DNA from: Candidatus Ligilactobacillus avistercoris
GTDB taxonomy: Bacteria > Bacillota > Bacilli > Lactobacillales > Lactobacillaceae
DNA length: 64,000 bases
Direction of reading: 5' to 3'
Assembly: GCA_019119415.1 (NCBI GenBank)
Contig: DWXB01000007.1
Location: 62,001-126,000 of the forward strand
In this document: positions 1 to 8,703 of the stretch, in pieces
Numbering within the stretch: position 1 is the first letter of the stretch
How the letters are laid out: every line of letters starts with the position of its first letter
The notes under the pieces: model-generated
Seen by the model: the letters and a program-made list of their open reading frames with translations, nothing else
The model's database searches: none
Told to the model about the DNA's origin: nothing
Program-made: the position numbers and the translations under genes

Positions 1-368
1 ACAAATGCCGCCGGTTTTGCGGCCGGTTGTTCAGCAGCTGGTGCCGGCGTTTCAGCCGGAGCAGCTGACTCTTCTGGCGTTGATGAAGCGGCATCTTCTG
101 CCGGAGCAGCATCCTCCGGAACATCCCCGGCAACTTCGATTTCAACTAACGGGTCACCAACACTGGCCGTGTCCCCTTCCGGAACCAAAATCTTACTAAT
201 GGTCCCACTTACCGGTGACGGGATTTCTTCGACGGACTTGTCGTTTTCAATTTGAACCAGATCGCCGTCTTCTTCGACCTTGTCACCTGGCTGAACGTGC
301 CACTCGCCGATTGTTCCTTCGGCGATTCCTTCCCCAATATCAGGGAGTTTAAATTCATACTTGCTCAT
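1..368 (-). CDS. pdhC: Dihydrolipoamide acetyltransferase (E2 of pyruvate dehydrogenase), N-terminal part, cut by window edge
   Basis: Only the first ~122 residues are in the window. The start ATG (366-368 on the minus strand) follows a GAGGAG ribosome binding site by the usual distance. Residues 1-75 form a biotinyl/lipoyl domain with the lipoylated lysine in the motif IENDKSVEEIPSP (Lys44). From about residue 80 an Ala/Pro/Glu-rich linker begins, typical of the swinging arms between lipoyl and catalytic domains. The catalytic acetyltransferase core lies outside. The protein carries acetyl groups from E1 to CoA in the cytoplasmic pyruvate dehydrogenase complex. It is the third gene of the pdhA-pdhB-pdhC operon, 17 bp after pdhB. 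A branched-chain 2-oxoacid E2 is the alternative, but the E1 subunits next to it favour pyruvate. Confidence 0.93.
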   Translation of the reverse strand, partial: MSKYEFKLPDIGEGIAEGTIGEWHVQPGDKVEEDGDLVQIENDKSVEEIPSPVSGTISKILVPEGDTASVGDPLVEIEVAGDVPEDAAPAEDAASSTPEESAAPAETPAPAAEQPAAKPAAF

Positions 369-385
369 TTCGTTCCTCCTCAGTT

Positions 386-1363
386 CTAGAAGTTCACCGT
401 TTCCTTAACCTGGGCAACAATATCCCGGGCATTCGGAATCCATGCGCCCTCCGCTTCACCAAACGGGTACGGGGTGTCCGGTCCTGCAACCTGGGCAATT
501 GGGGCTGATAATGACAGAATTCCCTTCTCGGCAATTAAGCCGGCAACCTGGTTGTTAATTCCTGCCCGCCGCTGGGCTTCTTGAACCAGAACAACCCGAC
601 CAGTCTTCTTAGCCGATGCAAGGATTGTCTCTTCGTCCAGCGGAGCAACCGTCCGCAGGTCGACAACTTCGGCGTTAATCCCATCCTTAGCAAGCTGGTC
701 AGCCGCCTTTAGGGCCTCCCGCACCATCGCACCATATGCAATGATGGAAACATCCGTTCCTTCGCGCTTAACGGCCGCCTTGTCCAGCGGAACCGTGTAC
801 TCTTCGTCCGGAACATCCTGCTTAAATGACCGGTACAGCTTCATGTGTTCCAGGAACACAACCGGGTCATCTGACCGCACGGAAGAAATCAATAATCCCT
901 TAGCATCGTATGGGTCACTTGGAATAACTACCCGTAATCCTGGGCACTGTGCAACTAATCCTTCTAAGCTGTCAGAGTGCAGTTCTGGCGTGTGAACTCC
1001 CCCACCAAACGGTGAACGAATGGTAATCGGCATCTTCCGCGTTCCACCCATCCGGAACTGTTCACGGGAAATTTGCCCCGCAATTTCGTCCATTGTTTCG
1101 TACACAAACCCAAAGAACTGGATTTCCGGAACTGGCCGGAACCCTTGAAGAGCCAAGCCACAAGCCAACCCACCAATTCCTGATTCAGCTAGTGGGGTAT
1201 CGAAAACGCGGTCTTCGCCGTGCGTTGCCTGCAACCCTTCAGTGGCCCGGAACACACCGCCGTTTTTCCCAACGTCTTCACCGAAAACTAAAATCTTATC
1301 ATCCCGCGCCATTTCCTGGTCAAGCGCCTGGGTGATGGCCTTAATCATCGTCGTCTTCGTCAT
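386..1363 (-). CDS. pdhB: Pyruvate dehydrogenase E1 component, beta subunit
   Basis: 325 residues, the usual length. I start it at [14 protein letters not shown], because the longer open frame upstream lies inside pdhA in another frame and has no ribosome binding site; an AGGAGG-like site (rc of 1367-1375) precedes this ATG. The N-terminal transketolase pyrimidine-binding region contains [15 protein letters not shown] and the TPP-activating glutamate region in [16 protein letters not shown]. The C-terminal transketolase domain carries [13 protein letters not shown]. It forms the alpha2beta2 E1 heterotetramer with PdhA, decarboxylating pyruvate with thiamine diphosphate and passing the acetyl group to lipoyl-E2. 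Its start follows the pdhA stop by one base, so the two are translationally coupled. Confidence 0.96.
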   Translation of the reverse strand: MTKTTMIKAITQALDQEMARDDKILVFGEDVGKNGGVFRATEGLQATHGEDRVFDTPLAESGIGGLACGLALQGFRPVPEIQFFGFVYETMDEIAGQISREQFRMGGTRKMPITIRSPFGGGVHTPELHSDSLEGLVAQCPGLRVVIPSDPYDAKGLLISSVRSDDPVVFLEHMKLYRSFKQDVPDEEYTVPLDKAAVKREGTDVSIIAYGAMVREALKAADQLAKDGINAEVVDLRTVAPLDEETILASAKKTGRVVLVQEAQRRAGINNQVAGLIAEKGILSLSAPIAQVAGPDTPYPFGEAEGAWIPNARDIVAQVKETVNF

Positions 1364-1364
1364 G

Positions 1365-2624
<1,260 letters not shown>

Positions 2625-2680
2625 TTATTTTGTGATGATTAGCACATCGTTTTATTACGACTTTTGAAATGCAATAACAC

Positions 2681-2708
2681 AAAAAGAGCCACAACCACGT
2701 TGTAGCTC
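2681..2708 (-). terminator. Intrinsic terminator after the usp gene
   Basis: Minus strand: stem GAGCTACAAC / GTTGTGGCTC (one A-C mismatch), loop GTG, then TTTTTG. It lies 26 bp after the usp stop codon. Confidence 0.8.
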
Positions 2709-2733
2709 CCACATTAATATTCAACTTTCCCGC

Positions 2734-3273
2734 CTACTGCCGCTTATGCTCAATATCCAAGTCGGCCTCTAATTCATCAACCTGCTGCCGAACCTGCTGG
2801 TAATCAGCGTTAGTCGTCCGCGCCATTAACACGTCACACCGTGCTGCCCGGACAACATACGAAGCGACCGATCCAACAACAATCCGCTGAATTAACGTCT
2901 TCCCACTCGTTCCGACAATAACCAGGTCGTTTTGGTACTCTGGTTGGAAATCCTTCACAATAACGTTCTTCGGGTTTCCAAACCGCAAGTGGACGTGCAC
3001 CTTATCAGCGTTAAGCCCCCGCTTCTCCACAATAATCCGTTTAAGTTTTGTCATGAAGTCCTCGTTGCGGTGTTCAATCTCGTACACCTTTTCCCCGTCA
3101 AGGGCAATCCCGGCCCCGCCATACTCCAGGGCGTTTAGGTCTAACACCCGTAAAACGTCCAAGGTGGCACCCGTCCGCTTCACCGTTTCAATCGCCGTGT
3201 TGAGGGCAACAAAGGAGTTGTCCGAACCATCAATACAAACCAAAATCCGGTCATACGTTTGTTCTTCCATCAT
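2734..3273 (-). CDS. Universal stress protein, UspA family
   Basis: 179 residues. The start is either of two adjacent ATG codons (3271-3273 or 3268-3270). The N-terminus YDRILVCIDGSDNS is the beta1 strand and phosphate loop of Usp proteins, and the C-terminal half has VIVGTSGKTLIQRIVVGSVASYVVRAA, which corresponds to the ATP-binding G-x2-G-x9-G(S/T) signature in altered form. About 30 extra residues at the C-terminus (rich in Gln, Glu and Asp) extend beyond the usual 140-150. These proteins bind ATP or c-di-nucleotides and are linked to stress survival; the specific role is unknown. It is a single-gene unit between two terminator-like regions, with a candidate cre box 30 bp before the start. 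Confidence 0.9.
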   Translation of the reverse strand: MMEEQTYDRILVCIDGSDNSFVALNTAIETVKRTGATLDVLRVLDLNALEYGGAGIALDGEKVYEIEHRNEDFMTKLKRIIVEKRGLNADKVHVHLRFGNPKNVIVKDFQPEYQNDLVIVGTSGKTLIQRIVVGSVASYVVRAARCDVLMARTTNADYQQVRQQVDELEADLDIEHKRQ

Positions 3274-3303
3274 GACTCACCATCTTTCTTTTACCTGCCT
3301 TTA

Positions 3304-3317
3304 GGATAACGTTTTCA
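3304..3317 (-). promoter_or_regulatory. Candidate CcpA cre box upstream of usp
   Basis: Minus-strand TGAAAACGTTATCC matches the consensus TGWNANCGNTNWCA at all fixed positions except the last. It sits ~30 bp before the start codon, where CcpA would act as a roadblock. Inference from pattern only. Confidence 0.5.
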
Positions 3318-3373
3318 TAATGGTACTTCAAGGGATGAACGGGGATTTCCCCCAATAAATTCAAAAAAATCGA

Positions 3374-4306
3374 TTATTTCGCCTGGATTCCCCCGACAAT
3401 CATCGCCAGGGCGTAAGCATACATGATAATCACGGGCAGTCGACTCAATGCAAGCATTAAGTTACCCCGATGAATTCGTTCTGCTTGCCACCATGCCAAC
3501 GCCTTTCGCCCATACCGAACAACCAGCCAAATCAAGGCCGCAATGCTTAATAGGGTAAGTGCAACCGTTAAAAACGGTAAATGAAGGTCCTTCATTAACA
3601 ATTGTAATCCAATGCTTAGTCCTAAGTTATTAAAGATGTGAGCTGCAATCGACCACTTAATCCCGTAATGAACAGCGATGTACCCAAGCAACAGCCCCGT
3701 AATAAACGCAAACGGGGTTTGAATAACGTTTCCGTGGGCACAGGCGAATAACACGGCTGACACCACAATCGCTAGCTTTGTCCCCAGCGGTTGCAAGCGA
3801 CGCAGGATAAATCCGCGGAAGACCAATTCCTCGCAAATTGGGCCGCATAATCCCGCGTACAGCATCATACTTCCTGAACGCACTCCCAGTTTACTAGCCT
3901 CGCGCATCTGATCCAGTGCGGACAGCCCAAAATGGTTCAAGACGGTTTCAATCCCGACCCCACAAATCTCAGTAATAACCTGAACCGCAAGGAGCGCCGC
4001 AATCACTACCAGTCCCGCCCGAAGCGTCATTCGCGCTTCATGCGCATGGAGGTACTGGTGCCGCAATCGGCGGTTAGAAAACCCAATCAGAATTCCGACC
4101 CCTACTACCACGGCAAGCATGTACGCCCACCCGTCACTAAGGGCTAAGGACGATATTGCCTGCATTGAAAAGGCTTGTCCGCGGAGAAACAGTAGCAGCA
4201 AAGCCGCAAAGAACACCCCAACATTGAGTGTAATAATATAAACAATTGCGCCCCAGCCTGCCTTACTCATAGTTCGGCGCATTTGCCGTTCTCTTTCTCC
4301 CATCAT
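3374..4306 (-). CDS. CPBP family intramembrane metalloprotease (Abi-like)
   Basis: 310 residues with about eight hydrophobic segments, so a membrane protein. The three CPBP (CAAX protease and bacteriocin-processing) motifs are visible: CEELVFRGFILRR (the EExxxR motif), FACAHGN (single His) and HIFNNLGL (HxxxN). In lactic acid bacteria members of this family give immunity to own bacteriocins or cleave unknown substrates; no bacteriocin gene is nearby, so the substrate is open. The start is the first of two ATG codons behind AGGAGGAAAGTC. It is monocistronic, with its own promoter at 4334-4361. I see no strong terminator behind it. Confidence 0.9.
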   Translation of the reverse strand: MMGERERQMRRTMSKAGWGAIVYIITLNVGVFFAALLLLFLRGQAFSMQAISSLALSDGWAYMLAVVVGVGILIGFSNRRLRHQYLHAHEARMTLRAGLVVIAALLAVQVITEICGVGIETVLNHFGLSALDQMREASKLGVRSGSMMLYAGLCGPICEELVFRGFILRRLQPLGTKLAIVVSAVLFACAHGNVIQTPFAFITGLLLGYIAVHYGIKWSIAAHIFNNLGLSIGLQLLMKDLHLPFLTVALTLLSIAALIWLVVRYGRKALAWWQAERIHRGNLMLALSRLPVIIMYAYALAMIVGGIQAK

Positions 4307-4333
4307 GACTTTCCTCCTAGTTATGGTAAGTTC

Positions 4334-4361
4334 ATTATACTGAACCGCAACGATTTCGCAA
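4334..4361 (-). promoter_or_regulatory. Promoter of the CPBP protease gene
   Basis: Minus strand -35 TTGCGA, 16 bp spacer, -10 TATAAT, about 27 bp upstream of the start codon. Confidence 0.7.
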
Positions 4362-4401
4362 GGAAAACATCACTGAATAGCTGAAAAATAGCTTCCCTCA
4401 T

Positions 4402-4444
4402 AAAAAAGCGTCCCCAGCACCTTCTTAAAATAGTGCTGAGGACG
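4402..4444 (-). terminator. Intrinsic terminator after the deoxynucleoside kinase gene
   Basis: Minus strand stem CGTCCTCAGCAC / GTGCTGGGGACG (one T-G wobble) closed over a ~12-nt loop and followed by CTTTTTTA. Eleven bp past the stop codon. Confidence 0.88.
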
Positions 4445-4455
4445 AGCAATAAATA

Positions 4456-5193
4456 TTACTGTAAGGACTGTTGGTGCTTCTCCTTGAGCTTAGCCATCGT
4501 TGCCTCATCGAGGTTCCCAAGGTCAACCAGCTTCTGTTCGATGGTTTCCAAAACGGTTACCCGATCCTGCGGGTTAGCCATAAAGTCGTACCGGTCACCA
4601 TCAATAATTAATAGCGGAGAGGCATCGTACGTTTGCCGCCACTCATCATACTGGCGGAGAAGGCGGTGGTAGTAGTCAACCAATGACGGGTCCTGTTCAA
4701 CCTGTTCATAATCCCGCCCCCGCTTCCGAATCCGCGTCATCATCGTTTCGTATGAAACCTTGATGTTAACCATCAAATCCGGGGATTTCTTGTGGGCTGC
4801 CATCGGGAGTTCTTCCATCATGTTGTTGAGAAGGCTCTTGTAAATATCGTATTCAACTTCCGTGGCGTTCCCCATCTCAGTGTTCATTTTCATGAAGATT
4901 TCATCTTCATAAATCGACCGGTCGAGGATGTTATTATCCTCCCGCATCGCCTGCTTAATCATCTTAAAGCGCCGGTTGAGGAAAAACGTCTGAAGCAGGT
5001 AGGCATATGGATTAGTTGCTTCCTTGTCGCCTGCCGCCCGTTTCTTCGCTGCAATTTCATTTCCCTTATAAAACAGTGGGAGCACCGGGTTATCATCGAC
5101 CGGCTCGTAGAAGGCCGTTGATCCCAACTCCGCGGATAATAACTTGGTTAGGCTTGTCTTCCCCGAACCAATAATCCCTGATAACGTAATCAA
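4456..5193 (-). CDS. Deoxynucleoside kinase (deoxyadenosine/deoxyguanosine kinase type)
   Basis: 245 residues, close to the ~215-225 of Lactobacillus dAK/dGK subunits. P-loop SGIIGSGKTSLTKLL at residues 5-19, the substrate-binding YEPVDDNPVLPLFY, the DRSIYED (DRS) motif and the arginine-rich lid RIRKRGRDYEQ are all present. It phosphorylates deoxyribonucleosides in the salvage route; lactobacilli often depend on it because they lack parts of de novo deoxynucleotide supply. The start is unusual: no ATG is available, and the protein begins with TTG (5191-5193), with AAAGGA 13 bp upstream; an ATT one codon earlier would fit the spacing better. A -10 element TAGAAT with an upstream TG lies at 5235-5240. 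Monocistronic. Confidence 0.9.
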   Translation of the reverse strand: MITLSGIIGSGKTSLTKLLSAELGSTAFYEPVDDNPVLPLFYKGNEIAAKKRAAGDKEATNPYAYLLQTFFLNRRFKMIKQAMREDNNILDRSIYEDEIFMKMNTEMGNATEVEYDIYKSLLNNMMEELPMAAHKKSPDLMVNIKVSYETMMTRIRKRGRDYEQVEQDPSLVDYYHRLLRQYDEWRQTYDASPLLIIDGDRYDFMANPQDRVTVLETIEQKLVDLGNLDEATMAKLKEKHQQSLQ

Positions 5194-5234
5194 AATGACT
5201 GAAGCATCCTTTCTGTTGTGGTTTGTGCTCCCCT

Positions 5235-5243
5235 ATTCTACCA
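5235..5243 (-). promoter_or_regulatory. Extended -10 promoter of the deoxynucleoside kinase gene
   Basis: Minus strand TGGTAGAAT (TG extension plus -10 TAGAAT). No convincing -35. The 13-bp string GTGGTAGAATAGG is repeated exactly in front of the small His-rich gene at 5530. Confidence 0.5.
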
Positions 5244-5286
5244 CATGTTGGGGTATGAGGAAGGCTATTTTCTTATCCCGACTAAC

Positions 5287-5317
5287 AAAAAATTGGCATT
5301 CCTGTTGAACGCCAATT
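5287..5317 (-). terminator. Intrinsic terminator after the small His-rich peptide gene
   Basis: Minus strand stem AATTGGCGTTC / GAATGCCAATT over loop AACAG, followed by TTTTTTG. It lies 12 bp beyond the TAA of the 51-codon gene, supporting that this gene is real. Confidence 0.87.
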
Positions 5318-5329
5318 AAATCAATTAAT

Positions 5330-5485
5330 TTATCCCCGGTGATGGTGATGGTTTTTGGTTCCCTGCAACTGCGCCTGGTTAACTGGTGACCAGTGCGTGT
5401 GCCCGTGATTTGTAAGCACCACCCCGACAGGTGCCACCTGCAGTGTCATTGAAACTGCAATCATTGCAAATAACCGGTGTAACAA
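5330..5485 (-). CDS. Small secreted or membrane-anchored His-rich peptide, unknown function
   Basis: 51 codons from a TTG start (5483-5485) to TAA (5330-5332). I trust it because AGGAGG lies exactly 8 bp before the TTG, an extended -10 (TGGTAGAAT, 5530-5538) lies upstream and a strong terminator directly follows. Translation begins MLHRLFAMIAVSMTLQVAPV: a short positively charged N-terminus and a hydrophobic stretch of ~20 residues (signal peptide or single membrane helix). The polar rest carries NHGHTHW and ends in KNHHHHRG, giving 8 His in 51 residues. A metal-binding or metal-sensing role is possible but pure inference. I do not recognise the family. It stands alone between two monocistronic units. 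Confidence 0.7.
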   Translation of the reverse strand: MLHRLFAMIAVSMTLQVAPVGVVLTNHGHTHWSPVNQAQLQGTKNHHHHRG

Positions 5486-5529
5486 TTCTCTTTCCTCCTT
5501 TAAAATTAGACTCTCTCTTACGGTCGCCT

Positions 5530-5538
5530 ATTCTACCA
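5530..5538 (-). promoter_or_regulatory. Extended -10 promoter of the small His-rich gene
   Basis: Minus strand TGGTAGAAT, about 45 bp upstream of the TTG start. The surrounding GTGGTAGAATAGG is identical to the one before the deoxynucleoside kinase gene. Confidence 0.5.
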
Positions 5539-5573
5539 CCCCAATTTAAGAAACGCATCCCGTTAATCACCAC

Positions 5574-5601
5574 AAAAAAGCCGGAGACATTGCTCCGACT
5601 T
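5574..5601 (-). terminator. Terminator of the uronate operon
   Basis: Minus strand stem AAGTCGGAG / CTCCGGCTT, loop CAATGT, then TTTTTTG. It closes the nine-gene operon 49 bp after eda. Confidence 0.87.
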
Positions 5602-5650
5602 TTAATAAAACGGTTACTACATTAATATCTTATCCTACTATTAATGAGAG

Positions 5651-6298
5651 TTATTTTGTTCCCTTAATTCGCTGAATTTCAGCCCGGTACTTCTTAGCAT
5701 TCGCGGTGACTGCAGCATAATCACTCTGATCAGCAGGTCCGACTAAGTTGCTTCCAGCCCCAACGACAACAACGCCCTTAGCGTACCAATCTTTCATGTT
5801 TTCCAGGTTAACTCCCCCGGTTGGCATGATGTTGGCGTACGGGATTGGCGCCTTCACAGCACTAACAAATCCGTTCCCAACAACGCTTCCAGGGAAGACC
5901 TTCACAATGTCAGAGCCATATTCCATCGCCGTTTGAATCTCAGTAACGGACATGCATCCTGGCATGTACGGGACCTGGTACTTGTTACACAGCAACGCAG
6001 TTTCCTTGTCAAAGGTCGGGCTAACAATGAATTTCGCGCCCGCAATCATCGCAATCCGCGCAGTGATCGCATCCATAACGGTTCCGGCACCAATGATAAC
6101 CTCATCATCGTTACCGTATTCTTCATTCAATTGTGCAATCACCTTATCAGCTTCCGGCACCGTAAAGGTAAGTTCAATCGCCTTAACGTCCCCAGCGATA
6201 CATGCCTTCGCCGTCTTGTAGGCCTGTTCCCGGGTTCCGCGAACAACCGCCACAACTCCTGATCCAACAACCTGGTTTAACACATCAACACGTTTCAT
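5651..6298 (-). CDS. eda: 2-keto-3-deoxy-6-phosphogluconate aldolase (KDPG/KHG aldolase)
   Basis: 215 residues from MKRVDVLNQVVGSG; the ATG follows AAGGAGGAGAAAACG, which decides it over an upstream in-frame ATG. The class I aldolase signatures are present: the catalytic glutamate region KAIELTF, GAGTVMDA, FIVSPTFDKE, YMPGCMSVTE and the Schiff-base lysine in DIVKVFPGS, then the phosphate loop MPTGGVNLENM. It splits KDPG to pyruvate and glyceraldehyde-3-phosphate, the last step of hexuronate breakdown. It overlaps the end of kdgK by 14 bp, so the two are translationally coupled. Last gene of the operon. Confidence 0.95.
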   Translation of the reverse strand: MKRVDVLNQVVGSGVVAVVRGTREQAYKTAKACIAGDVKAIELTFTVPEADKVIAQLNEEYGNDDEVIIGAGTVMDAITARIAMIAGAKFIVSPTFDKETALLCNKYQVPYMPGCMSVTEIQTAMEYGSDIVKVFPGSVVGNGFVSAVKAPIPYANIMPTGGVNLENMKDWYAKGVVVVGAGSNLVGPADQSDYAAVTANAKKYRAEIQRIKGTK

Positions 6299-7277
6299 CG
6301 TTTTCTCCTCCTTTAAAATCCTCTTCTTGCACACCTTCTGCCTGATAAAAGGCCGCTAATTCTGCCGGGGACGGGTAGCCTCCTTCATCACCAGCAACCT
6401 GAACCTGCATTGCACCAATTGCATTTCCACGCATCACGGCGCTCCGCAATGTCTTTCCTTCAAGCAACGCCGTAATCACTCCCAGCGCAAAACCGTCGCC
6501 CGCACCAACGGTGTCAACAACATGCTTGACGGTAAAGCCCGGTACCATCATCTTTTCCCCGGATTTCGTTTTTACAAACGCTCCTCGAGCACCAACCTTA
6601 ACGATGACAACCCGCGGCCGCCCTTCAAGGTAAAAGTCAGCAATCTTTTCCGGGTCATCGGTCCCGACTAGCAACCGACCCTCCGTAATCCCCGGCAGAA
6701 CCATATCCGCCTGGCGGGCAAACGCATTTACCTGTAGCCGCATTACTTCTCGGGTCGCCCACAACGCGGGACGGAGGTTAGTATCAAACGTGATAAAGAC
6801 ACCCTCACGCTGCATTCGGTCTAATAAAGCCGTAAACGCACAGTTTGCAGCCATCGAGATTGCCGGGAAAATCCCCGTCAGGTGTCCCACCGTTACGTTT
6901 CTGAGACTTACCCGGTCGACATTTTGCAACTTAAAATGCGATGCCGCCGAGTCAGACCGGTAGTTATAGACCGCCGGATCACCATGGGTCACGTGATCCT
7001 TAATCTGATGACCCGTCCAGTGGTCCGGGTCGACAAACAGGTACTGATCATCAATGCCCTGCGCCTGAATTTGGTTGCGGACAAAGTTACCAAACGGATC
7101 ATTTCCCACCTGCGAAACGTACGAGACACTGTGGCCCAACCGCCGGGCACCAACCGCCACGTTTAATTCCGCTCCACCAAGATAGCGGTCAAAGTGGGTG
7201 ACGTTCTCCAGCCGGACATCACTTTCCGTTGATGCCAGGACAGCAAGCGGTTCGCCCATCGTTAAGATTTCACTCAT
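6285..7277 (-). CDS. kdgK: 2-keto-3-deoxygluconate kinase (PfkB family)
   Basis: 330 residues starting MSEILTMGEPLAVL at the ATG 7275-7277, 8 bp after AGG in AGGTGAAGAAA; a GTG three codons upstream is less well placed because it overlaps that site. PfkB features: the N-terminal GGAELNVAVGARRLG glycine-rich sugar site, and the C-terminal VDTVGAGDGFALG (DTxGAGD, with the catalytic Asp) near residue 260. It phosphorylates 2-keto-3-deoxygluconate to KDPG. Its position between the uxu genes and eda fixes the substrate; by sequence alone a fructokinase could not be excluded. Gap to the upstream MFS gene 16 bp; its tail overlaps eda. Confidence 0.93.
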   Translation of the reverse strand: MSEILTMGEPLAVLASTESDVRLENVTHFDRYLGGAELNVAVGARRLGHSVSYVSQVGNDPFGNFVRNQIQAQGIDDQYLFVDPDHWTGHQIKDHVTHGDPAVYNYRSDSAASHFKLQNVDRVSLRNVTVGHLTGIFPAISMAANCAFTALLDRMQREGVFITFDTNLRPALWATREVMRLQVNAFARQADMVLPGITEGRLLVGTDDPEKIADFYLEGRPRVVIVKVGARGAFVKTKSGEKMMVPGFTVKHVVDTVGAGDGFALGVITALLEGKTLRSAVMRGNAIGAMQVQVAGDEGGYPSPAELAAFYQAEGVQEEDFKGGENDETC

Positions 7278-7293
7278 TTTCTTCACCTACTCG

Positions 7294-8685
7294 TTATTCA
7301 TCCTGAACGGTATCAGCCTCAATTTGCTCAAGCGACTTGCCGGCCGTTTCGCGGAAACAGCACTTGACGAACAGTCCCATGGCAACACAGCAAATGCCGA
7401 AGATAATGAACGTCCACACATCCCCGAGGTGCGCTAACATCATTGGGAATAACTGGGTCACGGCGTACGTTGCGGCCCATAAGGCTGCTGAAGCAATCGA
7501 TGAGGCCCGCCCCCGAATCCGGTTCGGGAACATTTCGGAAATCAACACCCAGGTACCGCCGCCCCAGGACATTTCAAAGGCACTCGTGTGAATGATAATT
7601 AGGGCAAAAATAAAAATATCAAACAGCCGACTAATACTTGTCTGGTCAAAAGCAAACGCCAGAAGGAACATACATGCCGCCATGGCGTATCCACCCCAAA
7701 CTAAAAGCCGCTTCCGGCCGAGCTTATCAATCAAGCCCATGAAGAAGGCCACAAAGAGCACCTTAACTAGCCCAATACCAATTGTTTCAATCATCGCCGC
7801 ATGGATTCCGGCCCCCGCATTCCGGAAAATAATCGGAGCGTAGTATCCAACGGCGTTAATTCCGGTCAACTGCTGGAAGACCGAACACATGATGGCAACG
7901 AACAGGGCCCAGCGAACCCCCTTCTTAAAGAGCTCGCCCCAGCCGGCGTTGTTATCCCGTTCTTCACTTACGGTCTGTTGAATCCCACCGAGTGTTTCCT
8001 GAACCCGCTGCTCCTGATTACCAGTTACCTTTAAAAGGATTTGCTTGGCTGCATCAACCTTCCCCTGGCTAACTAAGAACCGCGGGCTTTCCGGGATAAA
8101 GAACATCATAATGAAGAACAGAATTCCTGGGATGGCACCGGCAAAGAACATCATTCGCCAGCCGACATCGTTGTTCCACGCCGTCGAATGCGTGTTGGTA
8201 ATCAAGGCGTTTACCAGGTAAACGATGAAGATCCCGGTAGCGATGGCTAACTGGTAACTCCCAACGAACCGCCCCCGAATTTCCTTCGGCGAGATTTCGG
8301 CAATGTACAACGGAACCAAGGTGGAACACATTCCAACACCTAATCCCCCGATTAACCGGGATGCCACTAGAATTCCGATTGACGGGGCAAACCCACAACC
8401 CAGTGTCGAAATCGTAAAGAGGAGCGCTGAGATAAAGAGCACGATTTTCCGCCCCAACTTATCAGCGCACCACCCGGCAATCAGGCAACCAACGACTGCT
8501 CCCAGGGGAATACACCCCGAAATAAATCCTTCCAATCCGCTCGTCATCTTGAAGGTGTGTCCGATAAAGTTAATTGCCCCGGACATCACCCCCTGGTCGT
8601 AACCAAACAGCAAACCACCAAAGGCCGCCGCAAAGATAATCCATATTAAGTAATGGTTCGCATGAACTTTCTCATCACCCATCAT
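7294..8685 (-). CDS. MFS sugar porter, probable hexuronate or hexose symporter
   Basis: 463 residues, about 12 membrane helices. Sugar porter family motifs: GLLFGYDQGVMSGA in helix 1, RLIGGLGVGMCSTLVPLYIAE (helix 4/5), PESPRFL after helix 6 and the duplicated GRK(R/I) loops DKLGRKIVLF and DKLGRKRLLV. Helix 7 holds QQLTGINAVGYYAP. It belongs with XylE/AraE/GalP-type H+ symporters. Being inside the uronate operon, it may take up free glucuronate, while the GPH protein imports glucuronides; known hexuronate permeases (ExuT) are a different MFS family, so the substrate is inference. Start ATG 8683-8685 behind GAGGGGGA. Confidence 0.88.
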   Translation of the reverse strand: MMGDEKVHANHYLIWIIFAAAFGGLLFGYDQGVMSGAINFIGHTFKMTSGLEGFISGCIPLGAVVGCLIAGWCADKLGRKIVLFISALLFTISTLGCGFAPSIGILVASRLIGGLGVGMCSTLVPLYIAEISPKEIRGRFVGSYQLAIATGIFIVYLVNALITNTHSTAWNNDVGWRMMFFAGAIPGILFFIMMFFIPESPRFLVSQGKVDAAKQILLKVTGNQEQRVQETLGGIQQTVSEERDNNAGWGELFKKGVRWALFVAIMCSVFQQLTGINAVGYYAPIIFRNAGAGIHAAMIETIGIGLVKVLFVAFFMGLIDKLGRKRLLVWGGYAMAACMFLLAFAFDQTSISRLFDIFIFALIIIHTSAFEMSWGGGTWVLISEMFPNRIRGRASSIASAALWAATYAVTQLFPMMLAHLGDVWTFIIFGICCVAMGLFVKCCFRETAGKSLEQIEADTVQDE

Positions 8686-8703
8686 TAAGTCCCCCTCTCC
8701 TAC

